Source of the DNA: Flaccisagitta enflata | Lineage: Eukaryota > Chaetognatha > Sagittoidea > Aphragmophora | Direction: 5' to 3' | DNA length: 64,000 nucleotides | Assembly (NCBI GenBank): GCA_965153355.1 | Contig: OZ231127.1 | Location: 4,712,001-4,776,000 of the forward strand | Shown: positions 39,730-51,242 of the stretch, piece after piece | Position numbering within the stretch: the stretch's first letter is position 1 | Layout: each line of letters starts with the position of its first letter | Made by a program: the position numbers and the translations under genes | The notes under the pieces: generated by a model | Told to the model about the DNA's origin: nothing | The model's input: the letters and a program-made list of their open reading frames with translations, nothing else | Databases searched by the model: none

Positions 39730-39956
39730 TTTTTAGATGTGGACACGCAACTCTTTAAGAGGCTTTGTCGATCCATCAGTCTGCTGGTCCAGTGGTCTGT
39801 TTGTCCGTCTGTCCGTCCTTCCATGATGATCGAGTTGAAAATTGGAAAAATGAGTGTTTTGGATTCTTTTCGTATGTTTGTGTTTGGAGTGGGGTTTGGG
39901 GTGTGGATTGGGGTTGGATGCCCCTGCCTACCCGTCCTCAACGATAGAGAGCTCTG
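39730..39956 (-). mobile_element. hairpin-ended element, second subfamily, copy 12
   Basis: AGATGTG-GACA-CGCAACT (stem with one mismatch and one wobble), CTTTAAGAGGCTTTGTCG, GTCCGTCTGTCCGTCC, GAGTTGAAAATTGGAAAAAT, GCCCCTGCCTACCCGTCC. Confidence 0.55.
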
Positions 39957-39995
39957 AACGTACCTATTGTGATGAAAATGGTGACCAAATTGAAG

Positions 39996-40210
39996 ATTTT
40001 TAGTGGCGTGCACGCAACTCTACAACCCCCTTTGTCTGTCGGTTGGTTGGTTGGTTGGTCGGTTGGTTGGTCAGTCCGTTACACTTTACTTTTTTTTATG
40101 ATTTTATTTCTTTGACCTCACTGCTCCTGCCCAAATGACCTGGTGACCTCAAATATGGCCCCTGCCCACCCGCACGCGACTTTGGTAGCCGTGTATCTGG
40201 CCTTGTTTTT
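39996..40210 (-). mobile_element. hairpin-ended element, copy 13 (hybrid features)
   Basis: The hairpin side reads AGTGGCGTGCACGCAACT as in subfamily 2. The rest (CACTTTACTTTTTTTTATG, CTGCTCCTGCCCAAATGACC, GCACGCGACTTTGGTAGCCG, CTGGCCTTGTTTTT) is subfamily 1. The tandem part is GGTTGGTT. Confidence 0.55.
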
Positions 40211-40732
40211 ATACATCTTACTTTGCGAATAAAACTGGCAAACCAACTTAATGTGCACCAAATGTGGTAAACAACTTGGTCAAAGTACTGATTCTAAACC
40301 ATATCAAGGTCAATTGCACAGGTCTAAATGATGGTGTGTGGATGCGTTGGTGGGTCAAGCTGCCACTAACATTGATTTTGCCAGAGGATTGTATCTGGGC
40401 CCTAAAGTGGCGGTGGTACATCAAAATATTGAGCTTTATTTTTTTTTTATTGTAGATCCCCACCCAAAAATTTTCGAATTAACATATGGAACTATCTATC
40501 CGTCAGTCCTTTGGTCTGTTACCCTTGCATTGGATAGTGTTGATTTTTAAATTGCGTTTACGTCTATTTAGATTGTGCAGCTGAGTGTTTAGGTTGGGGG
40601 TAGGCGAGGTTCTATGCATTAGCCCTGTTACCTGCATTGCTTGTCTACCCATTAAGGCCAAAAATGTTTAAGATGGGTCCTGAATGAAGCAATAGTTGAT
40701 CAAATCATTCATCATAGACTATCTTTAGTCAT

Positions 40733-40888
40733 TTTAAGCGACTCTATAAAAGGCTTTGTCCATCCTTTGGTCTATTCATCTATCTTTCCATAATGATCAA
40801 GTCCAAAAGTTTGGCAGCGCATTTTTGACACTGTGCCTAAACAATTTATGGCTTGTACGCCCCTGCATCCCCATCCACAACAAGTACA
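40733..40888 (-). mobile_element. hairpin-ended element, degraded copy 14
   Basis: Only AAGCGACTCTATAAAAGGCT of the hairpin side remains, then GTCCATCCTTTGGTC, TAATGATCAAGTCCAAAAGT and TACGCCCCTGCATCC. Confidence 0.4.
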
Positions 40889-41029
40889 GGATACCTATTG
40901 ACTGCGAATTGAGCTTTGCGGTTCCAAAACCATTTTAACAGATCATTTTGGAGTGATGATATACATTTTCTTTTGATCTGATCATCAATTTCAGTAACCA
41001 TAGATGATTTAAGAAATTTACTATTTTGC

Positions 41030-41191
41030 TTTTTTGCGGACACGCAACTCTATAAGAGGCTTTGTCTGTCTGTCCATCCATCCGTCCGTCAGTTCATTGG
41101 TCCTTAATGATCGAGTTGAAAAGTGGGAATATGCACATTTCTGCCCTGCCCACCCGTCCGCAACTGGTGGCCATGTCTCCGGCCTTGTTTT
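41030..41191 (-). mobile_element. hairpin-ended element, copy 15
   Basis: TTGCG-GACA-CGCAA stem, CTCTATAAGAGGCTTTGTC, GTCCATCCATCCGTCCGTC, GATCGAGTTGAAAAGTGGGA, CCTGCCCACCCGTCCGCAAC, and GTCTCCGGCCTTGTTTT, again mixing the two subfamilies. Confidence 0.5.
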
Positions 41192-41232
41192 AAATTCATT
41201 TATCCTAAATTGTTAGTGCAATTGAAGATTAG

Positions 41233-41235
<3 letters not shown>

Positions 41236-41306
<71 letters not shown>

Positions 41307-41307
41307 C
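41236..41307. repeat. (AT)n microsatellite
   Basis: AT run of about 70 bp with two G interruptions (TATGTATA). Confidence 0.95.
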
Positions 41308-41401
41308 CTGGAGTACCTGCACCCAGTTTTGTTGGATATGAAGCCTATGAACTCTCATTGAAAATATCTTTTTCTTAGTTTTCCTGACTTCTATAAAAGA
41401 A

Positions 41402-41552
41402 AAGCAAGGCCAGATACACGGCAGGACAGTCATTGATGGTCAAGCAGGGGCAGTAATGCAGAATCTGTTTGAAATTCAGAAACATTTTTGACAGACAGAC
41501 TGACCGGGCAATCAACACGGCAAGGTAAAGTCATGTTTTCACGACTGAAAAG
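41402..41552 (+). mobile_element. hairpin-ended element, degraded copy 16
   Basis: AGCAAGGCCAGATACACGGC at the start, GACAGACAGACTGACCGG in the middle, GTCATGTTTTCACGACTGAAAA at the end. The stem still pairs GTC(A)TG / CACGAC loosely. Confidence 0.4.
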
Positions 41553-41696
41553 TTAACCTGCACTTACAATTTGCATTACAGTATAATATCTATATCATCC
41601 CCATAGTTGGTTACGCTGAAATCTTATCAACAACACAGCAATATAAAGACTAAGGGCTAAAAGAGGTTTGGAACTAATGGTAGATGAATGAAAATC

Positions 41697-41905
41697 AAAC
41701 AAGGCCGGATACATGGCTACCCCAGTCGCGTGCGGGTGGGCAGGGGCCATAATTGAGGTCAGTGGAACATTTGGGCAGGAGCAACAAGGCCAAAACCCCT
41801 ATTAACGCCAAAAAAGTAAAGTGTGACGGACCGACGGACAGACCGACGAACCGACGGACGGACCGACAAAGCAGGGTGTAGAGTCGTGTAGCACGCGACT
41901 AAAAA
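41697..41905 (+). mobile_element. hairpin-ended element, copy 17 (well preserved)
   Basis: AACAAGGCCGGATACATGGC, CCCAGTCGCGTGCGGGTGGG, AACATTTGGGCAGGAGCA, AAAGTAAAGTGTGACGG, GACCGACGAACCGACGG, ending AGTCGTG-TAGCA-CGCGACTAAAAA (one wobble). Confidence 0.65.
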
Positions 41906-42027
41906 CTACAATTGACATGATTTCTTCTTTGTTATGATGTTGATGGCTTGATCAAAACCCTTTCTCTATGTTGACACCCAAAAAAAATCATGGAACCTCC
42001 TCCACCTTTAAAGATTCGTTTTTACCC

Positions 42028-42244
42028 AAACAAGTGACAGGGGGTCATGATATCTTTGCAGACAGGTGGGCAGGGGCATCAAACCTCCATCCACACCTCT
42101 ACCTTTACCCTCACACACAAATATACACAAACAAGTATCAAGAACGCTCGTTTTTCCACTTTTTGACTTGATCAGTATGGACAAACGAACCAACAGATGG
42201 ATGGACAGATGGACAAAGCCTCTTATAGGGTTGCGTGTCAGCAT
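42028..42244 (+). mobile_element. hairpin-ended element, second subfamily, copy 18
   Basis: AACAAGTGACAGGGGGTCAT, GACAGGTGGGCAGGGGCATC, CTCGTTTTTCCACTTTTTGAC, GGATGGACAGATGGAC, AAAGCCTCTTATAGGGTTGC. It is the reverse of copies 11 and 12 and gives the full AACAAGTGAC end of subfamily 2. Confidence 0.5.
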
Positions 42245-42249
42245 CTACA

Positions 42250-43080
42250 AAAGCCAAGTATGCTCCATCAGGGCTTTGGATGAGGCAGTAAACTATCAAA
42301 ATTTTGTTAGAGGTGTTTTAGGTTTCAGAATTGATTTCTGCTGCTCCCAAAGAGGTAAAATAACTTGGAACTGCCATTACTGCAACACTAAGTCTTTTTC
42401 ACCAAAAAAAGGCATTAAAATATTCAATAAGGGCCCAGTAAAGCTAAGCATGATGGTTTTTGATCAAGATATTGATCTTGGACCATTTTTGAATAATGAT
42501 ATAGATTCCTCATCTCAAAATTGATAAGATTACTAATGAAATTGCGACAGCTACCTCATTAAATGACTTTTTTTACCAAAATAAGGCCAAAAAAAGCTCA
42601 ATCGGGGCCATGAATGCGATGGTAAATTTTCAAAATATTCATCTTTGACCATTCTTGACTAAAGAACTAGTTCCCCTTCCCCAAAATTACTCAAATAGCA
42701 CATAGAACCACCACTACTACCTTTCTTAATGTTTTTTTTATACAAAAAGTGCTAAAAATGCTCAATCAGGGCCCTAAGAATGGCGATTTTGAGAAAAATA
42801 TTGATCTTAGGTAATTTTTCATGGCAGATTCGAATTCCTCACCCCAAAATTAGTAAAATTGACCATTTAGGTGCTACTGCTGCTTCACAAAGTGGTATTT
42901 TTATCCAAAATAGGCCAAAATTGCCTCAGTCAAATCGACGATGAAAATTCGGGTAATACCCCTCACACAAATAGTGTCAGTGCTCCCTGGTATCACACGA
43001 ATATGCACCTTTTTTGCAATAAACAGTCAGTCAAAACACCAATGATGCTTTTTTGCCTCTGAAATGGGTGCTACAACCTG
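42250..43080. repeat. degenerate tandem repeat of about 160-175 bp
   Basis: The block CCAAAATAAGGCCAAAA..GCTCAATCGGGGCC followed by AAAATATT(C/G)ATCTT recurs near 42411, 42585, 42750 and 42911 with much divergence. Fragments also occur near 40390-40430 and 40655-40680. Confidence 0.5.
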
Positions 43081-43089
43081 AATGGGTGC

Positions 43090-43420
43090 GGGCTACCTCA
43101 AGACCGGGATTTGGGCCTTAAGGCTGGGATTTGGGCCTCAATGCTAGGATTTGGGCCTTGTGGCTAGGATCCGAGTAAGAGGGGGGGGAAGAAGAAGAAG
43201 AAGATGAAGAAGAAGAAGAAGAAGAAGAAGAAGAAGAAGAAGAAGAAGAAGAAGAAGAAGAAGAAAAAGAAAAAAAAAGAAAAAGAAGCAGAAGAAGAAG
43301 AAGAAGAAGAAGAAGAAGAAGAAGAAGAAGAAGAAGAAGAAGAAGAAGAAGAAGAAGAAGGAAAAAATCCCCCATATATGTGAAAGCATAGGTCATCGAC
43401 TCCTTTGGGGCCGCTGCCCA
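43090..43420. mobile_element. GGATTTGGGCC element with (GAA)n insertion
   Basis: GGGATTTGGGCCTTAAGGCT units, then (AAG)n at 43188-43360, then CCCCCATATATGTGAAAGCA and CCTTTGGGGCCGCTGCCC. The right flank is the reverse complement of 38560-38610, while the GGATTTGGGCC units keep the same strand as at 38620-38730. Confidence 0.45.
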
Positions 43421-43609
43421 AAAAGGAAACTCGTCATTACGCCATCTGTCATTGCGCCCATCTGTTACGGCAAAAAAGGAATAACAACGGTTTACGCTTC
43501 GTTGACTAAAAGTTGTCTAGAGCTTATCTGCAAGTCGGCTTTACTGTGAAATTGAATTTATCGACAGATAGACAGTAAGAGGGAAAATTTGGATGATGAG
43601 AAAGATGGA

Positions 43610-43661
43610 ATGAGAGGGAGAAAGAAAGAAAGAAAGAAAAAAAGAAAAAAGAAAGAAAGAG

Positions 43662-43724
<63 letters not shown>

Positions 43725-43726
43725 AA

Positions 43727-43782
<56 letters not shown>

Positions 43783-43787
43783 AAAAA

Positions 43788-43831
<44 letters not shown>

Positions 43832-43937
43832 GAGAAAACAGAAAGAAAGAAAGAAGGAAGGAAATAAAGAAAGAAACGAAGGAAAAAAAAAGAAAGAAAG
43901 AAAGAAAGAAAGACAGACAGACAGACAGACAGAAAAA

Positions 43938-44029
<92 letters not shown>

Positions 44030-44128
44030 AAGAAAGAAGGAAAGAAAGAGAGAAAGAAAAAAGAAATAAAGAAAGAAATAAAGAAAGAAAGAAAGAAATA
44101 AAGACAGAAAGAAAGAAAGAAACAAGAG

Positions 44129-44171
<43 letters not shown>

Positions 44172-44336
44172 CAGAAAGGAAGAAAAAAAGAAAGAAAGAA
44201 AGAAATAAAGAAAGAAAGAAAGAAAGAAAGAGAGAAGGAAAGAAAGAAAGGAAAAAAGAAAGAAAAACAGAAAGAAAGAAAGAAAGAATGAAAGAAAGAA
44301 AAAGAGAGAAAGAAAGAATGTACGAATAGATGAATG

Positions 44337-44375
<39 letters not shown>

Positions 44376-44409
44376 AGAAGAAAGAAAGAAAGAAAGAAAG
44401 AAAGAACGA

Positions 44410-44480
<71 letters not shown>
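43610..44480. repeat. (AAAG)n array with (ACAG)n and (ATTG)n islands
   Basis: About 870 bp, purine-rich on the + strand. ACAG blocks lie at 43913-43932 and 43975-44028, and an ATTG block at 44337-44375. Confidence 0.95.
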
Positions 44481-44481
<1 letters not shown>

Positions 44482-44502
44482 GAGAAGATTATCAACATCC
44501 TC

Positions 44503-44780
<278 letters not shown>

Positions 44781-44937
44781 CATCATAATCGCTGTCCTTC
44801 TTTTTCGTCACCATCTATGTCGTCGTCTCCGTCGTCTTAACTAAACGATATTTCCTCCCTCTTTATGAACGTCGTCGTCGTCGTCATTTTCATCGTCATC
44901 GTCTCCGTCATCGTCATCGTCGTCGTCTTTCTCATTG

Positions 44938-45090
44938 TGCGGCGCCGGTTTTTGGTCTGTCGGTCTCTCGGCACGTCTTCCGCGCGCAAAGATTCGGTGT
45001 TTCGGCGCCGGCTTAGCACCGGCAAAACTCCGCCGGCAGAAGACCGGCAAAGCGGCGCCGCGGAGCCTCGCGCGCGCTCGCGGGTGCCAT
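44938..45090. other. GC-rich, CpG-rich patch
   Basis: Dense GGCGCCGG, CCGGCAAA and CGCGCGC words with many local inverted repeats. No ORF I would call; it might be a promoter-like island or another repeat. Confidence 0.35.
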
Positions 45091-45189
45091 ATTTGCAAAT
45101 TCTTTAAATTCTTTAAAATCCGAATTTTTGTCTGCCAAAATTGACAGGAAGAGAAGAAAGGTTGGAACGCGAGAGCCGCAAGAGAAGCT

Positions 45190-45835
45190 TAAGACACCCG
45201 CCGCCGCCGCCGCCACCACCAGTATCACCGCCAGCGCCGCCACCGCTGTATTCTTCCGCCATCACCACTACCACCGCCGCCACCGCTGTATTCTTCCGCC
45301 ACCACCAGTACCACCGCCACCGCCGCCGCCGCTGTCCTCTTCCGCCACCACCACTGCCACCACCACCACTGACAGAGACGCTTCTTTCTTACCACCACAA
45401 ACCACTGCCACTACTACAGCCACTGCTTCCGCCGCCTCTATTTCTCTACGCCTCTACCACCGCCACCACCGTTGCCCCCACCGCCAACGCTGTATTCTTC
45501 CGCCACCACCGCCGCCGCCACCACCGCTGTATTCTTCCGCCACCACCACTACCACCGCCGCCGCCGCTGTATTCTTCCGCCACCACCACTACCACCTCCA
45601 CCACCACCACTGACGGAGACGCTTTTTTCTTCCCACCACCAACCACTGCCACTACTACAGCCACTGCTTCCGTCACCTCTACTTTTCTACGCCTCTACCA
45701 CCGCCACAACCGTCACCCCACCTCAATCACCGCCGCCACCCCTACCACTGTACTGCCACTGCCGCCGCCACCACCTCCACCACTGCACTGCCACCGCCGC
45801 CGCCGCCGCCGCCGTCACCGCAAACCGACCGCGTT
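45190..45835. repeat. CCA/CCG triplet array with a 240-bp higher-order unit
   Basis: Units containing TGTATTCTTCCGCCACCACC recur. A longer block starting CTGAC(A/G)GAGACGCTT recurs at about 45369 and 45609. Pro/His/Ser/Thr-rich frames are open, but there is no start context, splice evidence or non-repetitive domain, so I do not call a gene. Confidence 0.75.
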
Positions 45836-45886
45836 TTAATGGAAGATGGAAAAAGGAAGAAAACGAATTTGGGAGAAATTGGGAAC

Positions 45887-46054
<168 letters not shown>

Positions 46055-46189
46055 TCTGCCTTTTTTCCTTCTCAGTTCCATGTTCACTTTGGGAAGGGGG
46101 AGAAAATAGACAATAATACTTCGGTACGGGAAAAAAAAGAGAATTTAAGAAATGGAAGGCGCGGAGCTGAAACGAGCAAGGAATGTGGA

Positions 46190-46605
46190 TTTGGGCTAGC
46201 CGAAGATGCATTGAATTGTGGATTTGTGATTAAATGACTGTGCGTTGGATTGTGGATATGTTGCTAGCCGAAGATACTTTGAATTGTGGATTTGTGATTA
46301 AATGAATGTGCGTTGGATTGTGGATTTGTTGCTAGCCCAAGACGCATTGAATTGTGGATTTGTGAATTGTGATCAAATGAATGTGCGTGGGATTGTGGAT
46401 ATGTGGCTAGCCGAAGATACATAAAATTGTGGATTTGTGATTAAATGAATGTGCATTGGATTTTTTTTTCTTTTTTTTTGTGCATTGGATTGTGGATTTG
46501 TGGCTAGCCGAAGATGCATTGAATTATTGATTTGTGATTTAATGAATGTGCGTTGGATTGAGGATTTGTGGCTGGCCAAAGAAACATTGAATTGTGGATT
46601 TGTGT
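46190..46605. repeat. 67-bp satellite, left part
   Basis: About six units containing GTGGATTTGTGATTAAATGA, ATGTGCGTTGGATTGTGG and GCTAGCCGAAGATGCATTGA. The array resumes at 48687 after an inserted element. Confidence 0.85.
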
Positions 46606-46609
46606 TTAA

Positions 46610-48686
46610 GGCAATTTCTCCTATAAACTGGGCCGGCCAAAATCAAGAACCTGATTGATTTAACATTGAAAAAATAATATAATTCAATGATAGTTGCATC
46701 TATCAGCTTGAAATTTTGGTTGCAGGTAGTACTCGAACTAGCAGGCAATTTGCTAGCAGAGCTGCTAGCAGAAATCCCAACTGCTCTGCTAGCAAAAATT
46801 TTTTTGCTGCTAGCAGAAAGTAGCAGAAACTTGAAGCCTTTTTTAATGATTTTTACGTAAGAATTGGAGTAATTTCATCAAAAAATTTCCTTTTTTAAAA
46901 GAAAACAAGACTTCTTTTCCCAAAATCTTACATTGGGAACCATTGTTTTAAAGAAAGTAAATAGAATAAAGCCTAGAGTCATTTTTGCATTAAGATTAAC
47001 CATTTGGCGCAATTGAAAGTAAAACAGAGGGAGTATCGTCATAAAGAATATAGAAAGAATATATAAAGAATATATAAAGAATAATATATAATATATAATA
47101 TATAAAGAATATATAAAGAATAAAGAATATTTGTACAGAGCAGCATCATTAAACCGTCATAAGAGAATTAGTAGATCATTGTCACATCATTTGATGAATT
47201 GGTGATTTGGTCATTTTAAATAGAAAAAAAAATTCATCTCTCTTTCCCTATAAATGAATTTAATTTTGAAACATTAGGATCAACAAAATAGACTTACTAA
47301 ACAACTATCAACTTACCTATCATTTTATACTTTGATACATAGATAGTCCTAAACTATCGCTACTCAGATGTTGTGGCAATTTGGGTGTGAATAAAGAATA
47401 ATTTCATTATTTTCCAATTTTTAGTTATTTTTGAATTGCTTGAATCAAAATCTAAATATCTATGGCCAATTAAACTTACATTGATCATATCAATTACGTT
47501 GTCTTTATCATGGAGCAATATCTACTCTTAGCTTAAATCTATTCAATACTTAGCATCAGTAAACAAACATTTATCTCATTTTCTCTTAAATAATAAATAT
47601 ATGCTTGATTGATTATTAGTCTTTACAATCATGAGTTTCTTCCATGACATAAATCAGTCTTGAATTGCACCAATAGCAAGATCTAGCTATATGAAGAATG
47701 ATGAAAGTAAGAGCAACTCTTTTGGTGTTACCTTTCAGCTATTTTCAGATGAATTCCCAGAAGAATTTTGTCAATAAAATAAAATTTATCCTTCAATCAA
47801 TATAATCTTCAAAGTATAACATAAAAATGTTTGAATTTTACTCTTTTATACATGTTTACTCTGTTGGTGCCTTCCAACATAGTTATAAACTTTTGTATTT
47901 ATAACTGCTACTTTCTGCTAGCAGTGCTAGCAGAAAATTTTCAAAAATGCTATCTGCTAGCAGTAGAAAAAATCCACTGCTAGTTTGAGTACTAGTTGCA
48001 GGCTCAGAATTTGATACTCTTTCAAGTCATAATGAAAAAATCACTTGAAGTCTTGAACTGTGTTCAATTATATAAATTTTTGTGAGAAACAGTGTGACAA
48101 AGTGTGACAAAGTGTTAACTCGATAGGACACGTTCTTAAAAGAATCAATATCTCCGGCTAGAAATGACATAAAGTTCTGAAATTTGGCATGTAACCTGGG
48201 TTATGTCTTTACTTGACAAGGGGAAAAAAAATTTAACATCATACTTAAAGATATATTTTTTCAATGTATTTTATATTACTATATCAAGATGAGATATTTA
48301 TTCATTTTTAACAAATCAACTATGAACGAAATTTTTGCATAGTAAATGTTCATCAGTCACCATCAAATTTTTGATGCTTCTTTAGGGATAGCAATGGTAC
48401 AAAAATGACCTATCGTTGGAAAGGCTTGACAATTTTTTGATGTTTTTATCATAGTAGATATGAAGTGTGACACAAGTGTGACAGGGAAAATAGGCTGTTT
48501 TGGCTCTACTTTTGGCCACCTAACCTATAAAAATCATGAGTCTGAAGGATGTATGTTGAGCACTTTGTCCCAACGGATGTCTAAGAACAGCTTTCATCAT
48601 TGAAAGAATGATTGGTGAAAAAAAACTGTGTTTTTTTGCCGCCAAATCATGTTTTTCAGCCGGCCCACTTTATAGGAGAAATTGCC
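46610..48686. mobile_element. 2.08-kb TTAA-flanked TIR element, non-autonomous
   Basis: The left end GGCAATTTCTCCTATAAA continues C-TGGGCCGGC. The right end is its reverse complement with one mismatch in 28 bp. TTAA flanks both sides (46606-46609, 48687-48690), and the satellite unit outside normally contains TTAA at that place. A TTAA duplication is the hallmark of piggyBac-type insertion, although the ends are not a known piggyBac motif to me. No transposase ORF. Without the nested hAT-like element it would be about 800 bp. Confidence 0.8.
46727..47994. mobile_element. 1.27-kb hAT-like non-autonomous element nested in the TTAA element
   Basis: Termini TAGTACTCGAACTAGCAG and its reverse complement with one mismatch, flanked by an 8-bp duplication GTTGCAGG (46719-46726, 47995-48002). 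An 8-bp duplication and TAG-type ends are typical of hAT. Several TGCTAGCAG palindromes cluster just inside both ends, like transposase-binding sites. The interior is AT-rich with no ORF. Confidence 0.8.
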
Positions 48687-48840
48687 TTAAATGAATATGC
48701 ATTGGATTATGGATTTGTGGCTGGCCAAAGATGCATTCAATTGTGGATTTGTGATTAAACGAATATGATTTGGATTGTGGATTTGTGATTAAACCAATGT
48801 GTGTTGGATTGTGGATTTGGGATTAAATGAATGTGCGTTG
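48687..48840. repeat. 67-bp satellite, right part
   Basis: Continues the units of 46190-46605: GTGGCTGGCCAAAGATGCAT, GTGGATTTGTGATTAAACGA. Confidence 0.8.
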
Positions 48841-49205
48841 GTGACAGATGAGGGCGCAGACTGACAGGGGCAGCGACAGAGACAAGGCGCAGACACAGAG
48901 ATGCAGAGACAGATGAGGGCGCAGACTGACAGGGGCAGCGACAGAGACAAGGCGCAGACACAGAGACGCAGAGACAGATGAGGGCGCAGACTGACAGGGG
49001 CAGTGACAGAGACAAGGCGCAGACACAAAGACGCAGAAACAGATGAGGGTGCAGACTGACAGGGGTAGCGACAGAGACAAGGTGCAGACGCAGAGACGCA
49101 TAGACAGATGAGGGTGCAGACTGACAGGGGAAGAGACATGAGGGCGCAGACTGACAGGGGCAGCGACAGAGACAAGGCGCAGACACAGAGACGCAGAGAC
49201 GCACT
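48841..49205. repeat. 65-bp minisatellite
   Basis: GATGAGGGCGCAGACTGACA begins units at 48847, 48912, 48977, 49042 and 49107, followed by a partial. Minus-strand frames are open through it in all three phases, giving a Cys/Leu/Ser-rich peptide; this reflects sequence composition, not coding. Confidence 0.9.
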
Positions 49206-49533
49206 CATTTTCCGTTTTTTGTATGTACAGCTTTCAGATAATTCTTTGTGAAAAGAACGCCAAAAACTGTTCAAGTGAAACAACCAACAACCAACCAATA
49301 TTTTTGACAGTTATTTTTTTTCCATGCGCCTCACGAGAGATGTCGCCTCGTCATTGTTGTCATGGTTGTCATCCTCATTCTCGTCAGTTACAGCGTTAAT
49401 ACATTGTCGAAGTTTTTTTCATCATTGTGGTAGTCATTGCCGCCATTGTTATCGTTGTCATGCTGCTGTCATCCTTGTTATCATCCAGGTCATCATTGTC
49501 ATCATTGACATCGTCTCTGATGCACTTGCGTAC

Positions 49534-49538
<5 letters not shown>

Positions 49539-49632
<94 letters not shown>
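49539..49632. repeat. (GT)n microsatellite
   Basis: GT run of about 90 bp. The following GT-rich stretch leads into GCCCCTGCCCACACGTCCGC (about 49723-49742) and GAGTCACTTG, the end of another second-subfamily hairpin element. Confidence 0.9.
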
Positions 49633-49782
49633 GTTGGGTGGGTTTGTGTGTAGGTGTGTGTGATTATATGTAGGTATGTGTGTGTTTACATGTATGTGAA
49701 GGGGGGGGGGGTTTGAGTACGCCCCTGCCCACACGTCCGCGACGATAGACTAGATTTTGCATTGTAACTCCGAGTCACTTGC

Positions 49783-49958
49783 TTTTTAGTCGCGGACAAG
49801 CGACTCTATAAGAGGCTTTGTCCGTCCGTCGGTCGGTCGGTCCGTCGGTCCGTCGGTCGGTCGGTCCGTCACGCTCGAGTCGAAAAGTGGGAAAACACGC
49901 ATTTCCGCCCCTGCCCACCCGTCCGCGACTGGTATTGGCCGTGTATCCGGCCTTGTTG
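49783..49958 (-). mobile_element. hairpin-ended element, copy 19
   Basis: AGTCGCG-GACA-AGCGACT (one mismatch), CTATAAGAGGCTTTGTCCG, a (GGTCGGTCGGTCCGTC) run, GAGTCGAAAAGTGGGAAAAC, CCTGCCCACCCGTCCGCGAC, GTATCCGGCCTTGTTG. Confidence 0.6.
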
Positions 49959-50116
49959 TCGTCCTCATCGTCTTGAAGCCTGACGGAGTGGCGTTGTGAC
50001 GGGGGAGGTTAAGGGGGGGGGGGGGTCGCACAAGCCGAGGGGGGAGTAGAATTGACACCACCTGGTGGGGGGGGGGAGTGGGGGGCGAGGGGGGAGTCGA
50101 GTGGCACCGGCGGTAA

Positions 50117-50346
50117 GGGGGTGTTTTTAACCAAGGAACAATCATGTTTTTAACGGGCCGCTCAGTCGCTCACAACGTTCGTCCGCTCGCACCGCTCACT
50201 CCGCTCCCTCTCTATGCAGCGCTCGGGCTTGCTCACTCACTTCGCTCACTCCCTCGTGGGACAGTTGAAATTCTTGAATGTTTTCACACTGTAAATGCGT
50301 TCAACGGGAAGAAACGCGTTTTTCATCTTCACCAGAAACACGCCCT
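50117..50346. mobile_element. short TIR element of the GGGCGTGTTTCT family, copy 3
   Basis: GGGGGTGTTTTTAACC left end and CCAGAAACACGCCC right end. Inside are CGCTCGCACCGCTCACTCC and GGGACAGTTGAAATTCTTGA, as in the copies near 1 kb. Confidence 0.5.
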
Positions 50347-50407
50347 AAGTCGGGAAAAGCATCTGCGCTCTTGTCACGGTTGCGTGAATTTTGGTGATCT
50401 GACAGCG

Positions 50408-50697
50408 CGCGTAACCGGCTTCAGATGATCTGCTTACCGGCTTCAGATGATCTGCTTACCGGCTTCAGATGATCTGCTTACCAGCTTCGGATGATCTGCC
50501 TAATTGGCTTCAGACAATATGCTTACCGGCTTCAGATGATCTGCTTACCAGCTTCGGATGATCTGCTTACCGGCTTCGGATGATCTGCTTGCCGGCTTCA
50601 GATGATCTGCTTAACCGGCTTCAGATGATCTGCTTACCGGCTTCAGATGATCTGCTTACCAGCTTCAGATGATCTGCTTACCAGCTTCAGATGATCT
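50408..50697. repeat. 22-bp tandem repeat ACCGGCTTCAGATGATCTGCTT
   Basis: About 13 units with A/G and C/A variants. Each contains AGATGATCT, a short palindrome. Units abut directly, so this is not a CRISPR array. Confidence 0.9.
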
Positions 50698-50725
50698 CCC
50701 GTCTTTTCCCATCTTTTTGTCAAAA

Positions 50726-50945
50726 TGAAGTAACGCGGGGTTACAATATCGTCATAAATGAGTTGATAGGGGCGTGCAACCCCCCTCCACACACACACAC
50801 ACCAACAAATGGATCGACAGAACGACAAACGGATCCAGGAACCAACGGACCGACAAATCCATGGACCCACGGACCCACAAACCCACAAACCCACGGACAC
50901 ATGTACCGACGGAAGGACTGGCAAAGCCGAGTCCGCGACTAATAC
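50726..50945 (+). mobile_element. hairpin-ended element, copy 20
   Basis: GAAGTAACGCGGGGTTACAA, GTTGATAGGGGCGTGCAACC, ACCAACAAATGGATCGAC, GACCCACGGACCCACAAACC, AAAGCCGAGTCCGCGACTAA. The stem is shortened to AGTC-CGC-GACT. Confidence 0.5.
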
Positions 50946-51007
50946 TATTAGAAATGGAAAGAAAAATCTAGACGGATGCAAAATTACTCGCTCTTGATCG
51001 CAGACAC

Positions 51008-51242
51008 AAACAAGTGACGCAGGGTCACAATATCGTTGCAGACGCGTTGGCAGGGGCATCCAACCCAGATCCACACCCAAACTCCCACCTAATACACAAA
51101 CATAAACAAAAAGTATCCAAAATGCGCGTTTCCCCACTTTTCGACTTTTCAATCATTACAGACCAACGGACCGACGGACCAATGGACAGATGGACGGACC
51201 AAGCCTAGTCTCTTGTAGAGTTGCATGTCCGCAACTTAAAAA
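51008..51242 (+). mobile_element. hairpin-ended element, second subfamily, copy 21
   Basis: AACAAGTGACGCAGGGTCAC, TTGGCAGGGGCATCCAACCC, CGTTTCCCCACTTTTCGAC, GACCGACGGACCAATGGAC, ending AGTTGC-ATGTCC-GCAACTTAAAAA. The T-A pair of the subfamily-2 stem is kept. Confidence 0.55.

Noticed and set aside
45128-45839. Pro/His/Thr-rich ORFs, possible proline-rich protein
   Set aside because: The sequence is a CCA/CCG array with a 240-bp higher-order period; all forward frames are open and no unique domain is present.
46610-48686. Firm assignment of the TTAA element to piggyBac
   Set aside because: The TTAA duplication fits, but there is no transposase and the GGCAATTTCTCC ends are not a known piggyBac end to me.
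48755-49298. Cys/Leu/Ser-rich minus-strand ORFs resembling a repeat membrane protein
   Set aside because: The 65-bp minisatellite is open in three frames at once, so the reading is a repeat artefact.
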